From the NCBI GenBank assembly GCA_017607445.1, contig JAEVHH010000004.1:992001-1056000 (forward strand): DNA of 64,000 nt, in the 5' to 3' direction. This stretch comes from Histoplasma ohiense. Taxonomy: Eukaryota; Ascomycota; Eurotiomycetes; Onygenales; Ajellomycetaceae. Below, one piece after another: positions 56,002-64,000 of the stretch. The first letter of the stretch is position 1. Each line of letters opens with the position of its first letter. The position numbers and the translations under genes are program-made. The notes below the pieces were generated by a model that saw only the letters and a program-made list of their open reading frames with translations, made no database searches and had not been told where the DNA came from.

Positions 56002-56773
56002 GTTTATATATATAAGGGACGATGGTTGTTTTGGGGGGGGAAAGCAGTCACAAACGAGTGACCGGAATCAGCACCGTTGTAGTAGTAGCAAGGATAATAA
56101 TAATTATAATAATATACACCACAAAGCTTCTCCAACTCCGCAACTAGAACAAGGCGATTTGGGAACAAAAAGCAAGAATTCCGGCTATGAAGACCAAATA
56201 TAATTCAGTTCTAAGATCCCCCGCACATCGCCACTCTCTTTCTCTTGACACCCTCCCCCACATACCCACGGTTTATTGTGTGGTGCAGGTCGGTCTGCTT
56301 CACCCGGCACTCGGCTTTCATCTTTCTGTTTTCTTATCTATTGTCCCAGTAAATCGTTCCCCGGGTTTGTGTGGCGGGAACCCCTAGTGCCGACTTCCTC
56401 GGCTTCAGGCGGTTTGGTATTGCCGGCCGAGGGGAGCAAACTTAAGGAGATGAACTTGAAAACAATCTTGCTTCTCCTGGAGGTTTGGAGTTTGGTATCT
56501 GGGGCCTGGTAAGGCATCCATATATCTATCTCTAGGAGAGTAACATATATGTAGCTTATGTATTTAGAGCGTTGGCCAATGGCTCCAACATTGACGATAG
56601 CCGAAGGGGACACGATCCTCCGTGGGTACCAAGGTTCTGACCATTATATGGAAGAAGGTTGTTTCGGCAAATACTCCGTACATATGATGAGCCACTTACC
56701 GTCGCATTCCCGATCGATTTGATATGAAGCCGGCCATCGATCACCTAATTCGACTGACTATAATATGGCAGGC

Positions 56774-56829
56774 AAAAAAAAAAAAAAAAAAAGGAAAAAA
56801 AAAAAGAAAAGAAAAGAAAAGAAGAAGAA
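56774..56829. repeat. A-tract and (AAAAG)n microsatellite
   Basis: Runs of 18 and 11 A separated by GG, then three to four AAAAG units and GAAGAAG. Non-coding; about 770 bases upstream of the acetoacetyl-CoA synthetase start. Confidence 0.8.
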
Positions 56830-59800
56830 CCGAAATGGATATCAAGCGCCAATTTCATGCTTGGTGAGAAGTTGTGAGAAATTGAACAAGCGCTCTTGCT
56901 CTTAGCCCCGGATGAACGCAATAGAAAAAGAGATTCCTGCAAGATTGGACAGATCTAGATAGGCATTTGCTCCTGTTATATGTGGACTTTAATAGAGAAG
57001 TATGGGAAGATGGGGTAGAACTCGTTTAAAATTGATTCATGCTCTACCTTCTTACTGCTTCATTTCAAAGTAACGGCGAGATGTCGCATGGGGGAGCACC
57101 AAGCGAAAGAGAGGAAATGATAGGAGGAAAAGGGCCCTCCCTAGCTTCATTCTTTTGAGGATTCATGGAAAATTTTGTTTGAGGATTCGGCATGAGGGAA
57201 TCATGCCAGGAAGCCTATCGCCAATGGGAATATATTCAGCAATGGGTAGTGGAACATTTGGATTGTGTGCATCCCAGGATATTTAAATGCCCAACCATCT
57301 GGAGACTCAGTCTAGTCCATTTTCACTTGAAACACGGCCTTGATATTCCGTTGGCAAAAAATAAGGTATAATAACTTTAGGGAATCAGTATTTCCTGTTG
57401 GTATTGGCCTCCGGTCAAACCCCAATCGTAAATATTGTTTTCAATTCTCATCCATCGCAATACATCATTCCTGACTCACTGTTCGATAAAAGAGTCTCAT
57501 AACTTTCTTAATACCGAGTGCTTCTGTGGCACTAAGTACATGGCCATCTGCAAGAAACGACCTATGCTATATTAGCTAGCTGGCCCGTCGAAGCCCAAAG
57601 TGACTTTACATTGCCACCAAAAGGCGGCTCCCTTTCTTCAGTAGCTGGTGGATTCCTTGTGCTGTTTAGCCACGAATCCAAGAAAATCAAATTCCTCACA
57701 ATTTGGTGTCTGCCCTTGAAATTTCAAATGAAGGATGAGCATATCCACCTCCATTCCAACCGACTAAATCCGTGGATGAAACTCTGGAATGATTCGATTG
57801 CTTTGCTCCACTTATGAGCTTGAGAGTGGCTCGCAAGATGACCTGGCCGAAGATTCGAAAAACGACATCTGATATGTGATGGGAGGCCTCGAGCAAGAGA
57901 ACTGGAGCAGAGACCGTACTCAACTTAGTGAGATTCACGGAACGCACGGGAGAGCTGGGGGTGTCTCCACCAGGTTGGCGCCTAACAGAAACACGCATCC
58001 ATCTGGGGCTGCGGAGCCCCAAGTTTCCATGCTCCTAATGCGTTAGGGAGGAGATGGAGAATCCAGCTTGAAGGAGGACTCTGGTCGATCCTCCATTTGC
58101 CGTCCCATGGCCATTCGATGCCGATGGTGTGATGTCTTTGTTGAGACTATCCTCCCGTGACAGGTGGATTTTCAGGACCGTGGGGTCGCGATACCCGGTA
58201 GAGATAGATGAGGCACTTGCGATGTGTCGAGGAAACAGATATTCATCAAACCTAGGGAGCGATATCATTGACGGAGCACCATGTTCTCGTAAGAACAACA
58301 ACAATAATAATCCAAACGTCTGACGGCGAAATGATCACCACATGGCGGGAGCTCATACGCTCTCCGTCCGTCACTATGGGCCACCAAACCAGAACAATGT
58401 TTCTCCCTCATTGTGTGGGAAGAGACTATCCGGAAACGCCATTGAAACCCGGAAGAAATGAGAGCGAGAGGGGGGACTTCGTTAGATGCAAGCCTCATAT
58501 CCACCAGGCGATAGGCTGACGAATATCCAATGAATAGCCACATGTTGCTTGTTCAAAAAATCTCCTAACTAGAGGCTTGAGTCTTCGAACGACAATGATA
58601 CTAGAGCTCAGTACAGAGTAGTGGTGACTAGCGTTCGTCGCGTTTCAAAACTGGTGGATGAATCATATTTTCCCTACACTCCAGACGGTTTTCAAAGGCT
58701 TCTCGATGTCCAATCGTCGACATCGAACTATCGAGATGCCGGACATGGCAAAATGATCATGTACATGTACTGTACATACTAGACGGATTGTCGCATTCGT
58801 CGATAACTAGTGGTTCAATGTTTGATATAGATGCACGAATCACGAAGGCTGGCCAAACGGCACGATCAGCGAGCGATCCACGCTGTCACACTGACTCTGG
58901 CGCTTCGCAAATCATCCGATGCGATTCGGCACGCCGGCCTGTGGTGGTTGGCTATTCGTTGACCACCGCAGCGCTGGCAGCCCACGTTGGTGTTATCACA
59001 TTTATATGACCTGTTGGCTGGGGAGCTGCTTTCACGTCAGCTAGTTAGTTAGTAGATGTGTGCTCTTGCTGGAATACAGGGGGTCACTACTCCGTAGTCA
59101 ATCTATCTTTGAATTTCAGTCAACGATGAAGAATCAAAATATTCATTGGCATTTTTAGCATTACTTCCTCCTGTTTCTTCTTCTTTCTTTTTTTTTTTTT
59201 TTTTCTTTCTTTCTGCATAGCCAAGCTGAAACATGCGAAGTTGCAAGGTTACGCCGTATGCACACAGACGAAGCCGCTTCGCTCTGAACGCCAATTACAC
59301 AGAGAGAAACCCCTGGATAATATCCGTGGACAAATAACAAGGACCCTGGGATTATGCCAGGGCCAAAAGGTGGATTTGTCCCAGGAAATCTCAGTCTTCC
59401 TTGGTCAAGCTTTTTGATATATCATGATCTGATGGGGCATATATCTATATACTCTGGTACTGGGTACATGGAGAGCACATCGCCACAAAAAAAAAAAAAA
59501 AAAAAGGATCCAAGCAAGTACTGTGCAAAGTATAGGTAGTTCAGCATCTACACTGTGCTAGATTTATTATACTCACCGTATTTTCATACGTTACTACATT
59601 CCACAGGAATTTGTGCTGCTAGTCGGTGAATTATGTCCCACAACACTGCAAATCTGCCACCTACTTATGAAAGAAAAGAATAGAATAAAAATTAATCGCT
59701 AGTTGTTTTCGTTCCTAATAACTTATCGAGATTGAACTCGTTGTTCTCGCGGCTGCCAACAACTCACCCCACGGATCCATCCCACGATGTTGGCCAGTTT

Positions 59801-60838
59801 TGACCTTGTGTACAGAGTAGTTATAGCACCTTGTCGTGAGCAACCCACCTTACGGGTTTTTGGGTGAAAGAAATTCGCCGGGGGTTTGACCAGGGGTTGG
59901 ATGGGATACCAGCTCAGCTTAGTCGACAGGCTGGGCAACCGGTCATTTCCAGGGTTCTGTCAGCTTATTTTAGTGGGTGACGAGGAAAAAATGGAAAAAG
60001 TAAAAGTAGGATCGTGAATATTTCCTTGGTGTTATCAAAGAAAGTATAAAATAAAAATTAAAATAAACAACTGGAAACTTTCGGGATTGGAATGGTTGTA
60101 CCACATAGAACGGGCGTTGGTTCCATGGTTCGTTTTTTTTTTTTTTTTTTTTTTTGAAGACAGGGATAGGAAAGGAAGAGGAAGCTTTGTCAAAGTCGGC
60201 GAAGGACCGAGACCGTGCGAATAATTATTGCTGGCGATGGTGGTCAAGAAACACCCCAGTGATCAGGAGTTGGCTGGAAAATCTGACTTGTCCTGATTCA
60301 TTTTCATCATTTCTTATTTAAATCCATGAATGAGCTTAACTTATTCTAGAAAGACAAAAGTGAAAGGGATGGACACTTATGCAGCCTTCAGTTGGTTCGT
60401 GCTTGAAAGCATTTTCCACACCGACGGTTGTTTCAGGTTTTTTGGCGGGTGCGCAGAAGTTGAAAGTGATACTGCTTTATTCAAGGAACCACAGGCCTGG
60501 GAATTACTCTGTCGAGGCAGCCATCCTGCTGGTATCGTTGTGATGGGTTTGTAACCTCACTCGATGTGTGTGATTGGGCATCTTTGTATCGACTTAAATG
60601 GCGCGAGTTTCACGAAATATGGGAGTGAAATCGTGTCAGAGAAGGATGATTGATCTTGAGTGCTGAGAGGAAATTAGAGTAAATGTAGCTCGCTAAAAGG
60701 GCTCATTATTATGATCTCCTTCACCCCTCGAATCCCAGTCCTTTCGAGAAGTGTCCGTGGGGAAAAAACTTGAAGTTTGAGGGGGAAAAAGAAAAGAAAA
60801 TACCCTGGCATGTACGGATAGCACCAGAAGGATCACTT

Positions 60839-61252
60839 TTATTCGCCGGCTGTCAGGTTTCCTGGACTAGCGGCCAACAAGGAACTAGCGGTTCCTGGTC
60901 TTTGGCGTGAAAGATTTGGGGCCGAACAACCAGGCCCAATCGACGCTGCGCCCCCCTGGTGCCTGAAAACAGTCTTCAGGTCAAGCTTGTTCGGATTGAG
61001 GATGTCTCGGTGCTCATAGGCCAGAATTTTCAAATGTCTCCAGCCAATAAAAAAGGAATGACTGGCATCGGCGATCCCGGGCGATGGTCCGTTCTTTGTG
61101 CCTGGCTCTTGAGCGTTTTTGCTGACAGGCTCCATTTGTGGCTTGACATTTGTCCAGATGTCGGACAAGTCATGAGCGGAGAAATCGTCCCACTCTTTGT
61201 TTCGAGCGAGTGGTTTTTGATTTTTAACTTCTTTTAGAGATGAGGCAGACAT
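60839..61252 (-). CDS. Weak candidate: hypothetical 137-residue protein
   Basis: ATG-initiated open frame starting MSASSLKEVKNQKPLARNKE with a hydrophilic middle (NKEWDDFSAHDLSDIWTNVK). Its composition looks more protein-like than other open frames in this gap. No domain, signal peptide or known family is recognised, and no splice sites extend it. It is listed only because it is the best candidate in 7.5 kb; it may well be chance. Confidence 0.2.
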   Translation of the reverse strand: MSASSLKEVKNQKPLARNKEWDDFSAHDLSDIWTNVKPQMEPVSKNAQEPGTKNGPSPGIADASHSFFIGWRHLKILAYEHRDILNPNKLDLKTVFRHQGGAASIGPGCSAPNLSRQRPGTASSLLAASPGNLTAGE

Positions 61253-63512
61253 CCATTCCTTTCAATCTCACACGAGATGAAGCCGAAGATTTGACTGCGA
61301 GAAAGGCTTCAGCTGTGGCGTCGCTCTTGCTTGGACCCGTGCTGCGTCAAACGGTGACTTTCAGGAAATATTACTCCGATCAAACGGGGCCAGGCATGGG
61401 CGAAGCCGCACACACTGCCGCCAGCGCCACAGGGCCAAGATTATACCCACTGGAGGCTAATTCTCGGCTCTCTCAAGAATGTTGGGTCGCCAGTGCTGGT
61501 GCGCTGTTGAACATTTTGCAAGATAAACTGATCGATGGGAGTGGGCCCTGAGGATGGGCACAGTCAGCTTGAGAGGGTGTTGCCCCATCTGACCTTGGCT
61601 TTCCATTTCAGCAGCGTTGTCCCTCAGTTACGCCCAAATTGTAGGAGGGTGAAAGGTAAGTCGTATCATGATGGGACGTCTAAATGGCAGTAATTGGCCT
61701 GGCTGCATATTTAGCCTGGATTGGAGCCATTTGGTGGCAGCCCACGGTTCCACGGGCGCAACATCCGTCCGTTTTGTACTCCACCACCCACCACATCAAC
61801 GACTCGAACACTGGTTGCAGCCTTGGAAGCGAGTCGCTGTGCGATCTCTCTGCCATCCTCCCTGGACTCGACGGAGTACCCGCAGTGTGAATGTTGGATC
61901 GATCCCTTTCGCCTGAGGAAGAACAGCCTCAGACTCAGAGGGACACTATCGAGTCCCTTGATTGTTTCCAGTTTCGTTTCTCTCATTTCTCCTCACATCT
62001 CTCCTCCCAAGTCCCTCCAGTAGGATGACTGCGTCAAATCACTCGATCAGGAACGAAACATCATGCCCTGAGTGGCCACTCGCCAAGAGGGTGAGGACGC
62101 TATGCTCCACCCAAGCGGAATCGGCCAGCTTAGCTTGTTTCGAATTCTGTTCTGCACTTCGCTTGGCCATCCCCCCGGCGGATGTTGAAACCAGCCAAAT
62201 GCAGCCCTGGCCAATTGCCGTTGGACAGAAGCACCACTCTGCGCACACTTACCCCTCGCCCTTGACAGGCACGCATGGCCCCGGCTGATGACTAGCCAGA
62301 TGAGCATGGATTTTAGCCCTGAAGACCACGCCCCGTCAGGCACAGTGCCACTAAGCACCTTATCGATACCATCCATGGAGGTGGAGAATCAGCGCCGGCC
62401 TTCCATTTCGCCTGTGTCGCCGCAGGTCACCGGAGAATCCCAGGCTCTCCCAGGAAGCAGTTATGCAGCGACAGCGTTTTATAAAAACCTCGCTGCCCTC
62501 CGCCAAGCTTGTGTTTTTCCTTCATCTTTCTCTTCCTCACGCTGGACCGTTTCGACACCTTCCGCATCCCACTATTTTCTCTCTTTAGTCCCGTTCAGGG
62601 TTTTGTTTCTTCGGCTTGGGCTAGTTCCTCGTCCACACAGTCTCTCCCTGTCTTTCCATCACCGCAATACATTGCACATCTGCCCCTGGGACTCTTCTTC
62701 TCTGCCTGTGGCAATTTGTTGAGAGTTTCCTATCCATTCCTTCTGAATATTTATATTATATACACAGCTTTGGTGCCAGGAAAGTATACATACCAAGTAG
62801 CTGCTTCAGGAACACTCGCTGAAAAACAGTCCTGCTTCAAAGAGGTACAACTCCCCCTTTTTTTAGATTCTGTTTTTGGTCTCCACTTGCGGGTAGCGTT
62901 GCTTGTGTTATATCCCATATACCCCAGTTGCTGTCAGCGTGCTCGTGCTTGGACTGTTCGCATCCAGACATTTCCATTGTAATGGGAAAGGGGTGACAGT
63001 GCGGTATATCACTGCCTGATGGAACAAGCCGCAACTGTTGAGAATGACAAATATTTATATCCAACACTTTCCTCACCCTCCCTCGACTTCTTTTTATCTT
63101 CTTCTGTCTCCCCTGGCAGATCATTTTCACTCATTTACATCACCTCATCATTGTTCTGGACCCTTCCTGCTTGTTCCTCCTACTGACTTGTCTCTAAGAC
63201 TATCTTCTTTGTCTGCTTGACTCCTGTCTCCTGTTCCCTCCAGCCGCTGTGTTGATTATCCCGCAGTCCAAATCGAAAACAGGTTCAGCTGTTTCTCTCT
63301 CGAAGCTTCTCGTCAGGAACGAGATATCAGATAAAGATTTCAGGAACCCTCGAGCACTCGCATAGTAGTGCGTACATTCCTTCAAGAACCAAGCCAACAA
63401 AAATAAAAGCGCCTTTTTTTCGGAACACTTCTGCGAAGCCATTCCGACAAATCCCACAACAGCACTGCAATTAAAATCAAGACATTCGAAATAGATTAAC
63501 AACGACCTAACC

Positions 63513-64000
63513 ATGCAATTTCCCCCGAAAGTTGTGGCTGCTGTCGCGGCTTTGTTGTCTGCAGGCACCGTCAATGCTCATATGAAGATTGGCTCTCCCA
63601 CCCCATTCAACCCCGGTTCTCTGAACAATAGTCCTCTCGATGCTAGTGGAGCTGATTTCCCTTGCAAGTTTGGCGAGTCGTATACTCCCGGCGCTCGCGT
63701 AGTGCCCCCGGAAAACGTCTACGCCATTGGTGAGACACACACCTTGAGCTTCATCGGGAGCGCCGTGCATGGTGGCGGATCGTGCCAACTCTCTCTCACT
63801 CAGGATCCGATCCCTAACAAAAAATCGGTCTGGAAGGTTATCCATTCCATTGAAGGAGGCTGCCCCGCATCGGCGGATGGCAATCTTCCTGCTAACCCCG
63901 ACGGACACGGCGCCAGTGTTTTCCATTTCAAGATTCCCAGCAGCATCGCTCCAGGTGAGTACACCTTCGCCTGGAGCTGGCTGAACCGCATCGGCAACCG
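63513..64000 (+). CDS. Secreted LPMO-like protein (AA11-type), 3'-truncated by window edge
   Basis: Start MQFPPKVVAAVAALLSAGTVNA is a signal peptide (MQFPPKVV, then a hydrophobic core and TVNA). Cleavage after NA would expose an N-terminal His (HMKIGSPTPF), the first half of the copper-binding histidine brace of lytic polysaccharide monooxygenases. The second brace His is probably in FIGSAVHGGGSCQLSL. Further family blocks are SLNNSPLDASGADFPC, KKSVWKVIHSIEGGCP and PGEYTFAWSWLNRIGNR, the last cut off at base 64000; the 162 codons seen are the catalytic domain only. By memory it resembles AA11-like extracellular proteins of Onygenales and Aspergillus, some chitin-active, some perhaps not LPMOs. 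Activity is inferred, not shown. Confidence 0.85.
   Translation, partial: MQFPPKVVAAVAALLSAGTVNAHMKIGSPTPFNPGSLNNSPLDASGADFPCKFGESYTPGARVVPPENVYAIGETHTLSFIGSAVHGGGSCQLSLTQDPIPNKKSVWKVIHSIEGGCPASADGNLPANPDGHGASVFHFKIPSSIAPGEYTFAWSWLNRIGN

Larger units (their letters stand above)
56002..63512. other. Gene-poor region of 7.5 kb
   Basis: No gene with recognisable family resemblance. Contents: A/AAAAG repeat at 56774-56829, TACTCCGTA at 56672 and 59088, GTACTGTAC at 58767, long A or T tracts at 59186-59212, 59487-59505 and 60133-60155, and one weak candidate ORF at 60839-61252. A TTTTATAAAA box at 62477-62486 and pyrimidine-rich sequence at 63060-63240 precede the last gene and may belong to its promoter and leader. 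Confidence 0.45.

Noticed and set aside
8553..60155. Long poly-A/poly-T tracts (for example 8553, 27374, 59487, 60133) as retroposon tails
   Set aside because: No adjacent reverse-transcriptase or processed-gene sequence, and tracts occur in introns and spacers in both orientations; treated as simple repeats.
62288..62722. 144-codon open frame upstream of the LPMO-like gene
   Set aside because: First half is Ser/Pro-rich and could look protein-like, but no homology is recognised and the second half is simple T/C-rich leader-like sequence.

Overview
The window is nuclear DNA of a filamentous ascomycete. Most genes carry short GT-AG introns with CTAAC/CTGAC-like branch points. The products are typical of Eurotiomycetes: an NmrA close to the Aspergillus protein, a GT15 mannosyltransferase, a PTR2 peptide transporter and an LCCL-domain membrane protein. 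Wide gene-poor gaps and a decayed member of a large fungal family (which I recall as DUF7924) point to the Onygenales, perhaps Ajellomycetaceae. The species assignment is inference.

Layout. 1-21 kb is gene-dense: 3' part of ADE6 (FGAM synthase), a gamma-tubulin complex protein of GCP5 type, a KTR mannosyltransferase, an intronless Kp43-like subtilase, a METTL25/RRNAD1-like methyltransferase, the SNARE TLG1/syntaxin-6, a NAP/SET histone chaperone and the nitrogen regulator nmrA. 21.3-25 kb is gene-poor and holds a telomere-like repeat and a phosphotransferase relic. 25-35.4 kb holds the frameshifted DUF7924-type gene, a zinc-independent MDR oxidoreductase, an asparaginase with ankyrin-like tail, a D-2-hydroxyacid dehydrogenase relic and a UPC2-like regulator lacking its zinc cluster. 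35.4-42.2 kb is empty of recognisable genes and contains an AT-rich, apparently mutated repeat block. 42.2-56 kb is dense again: PTR2, LCCL protein, ARO8-type aminotransferase, YIH1/IMPACT and acetoacetyl-CoA synthetase. 56-63.5 kb is a second gene-poor gap. The window ends in the 5' part of a secreted LPMO-like (AA11-type) gene.

There is no operon or obvious biosynthetic cluster; the genes are mostly independent housekeeping or nutrient functions. nmrA, PTR2, the asparaginase, the subtilase and the aminotransferase all touch nitrogen supply, but they are scattered and I do not claim co-regulation. I found no tRNA, rRNA or CRISPR and no intact transposon.

Most unusual signals: a probable GC-AG intron with a tandem NAGNAG acceptor in the GCP5 gene; an apparent donor-site shift in the MDR gene that adds 16 residues; a membrane-segment-coding open stretch in frame upstream of the LCCL gene; two recurrent short palindromic motifs (TACTCCGTA and GTACTGTAC) far above chance; and the degenerate DUF7924-type gene with a nuclease-like E-x-K motif. 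Exon boundaries were worked out by hand from splice signals, reading phase and remembered family alignments; none is checked against transcripts.
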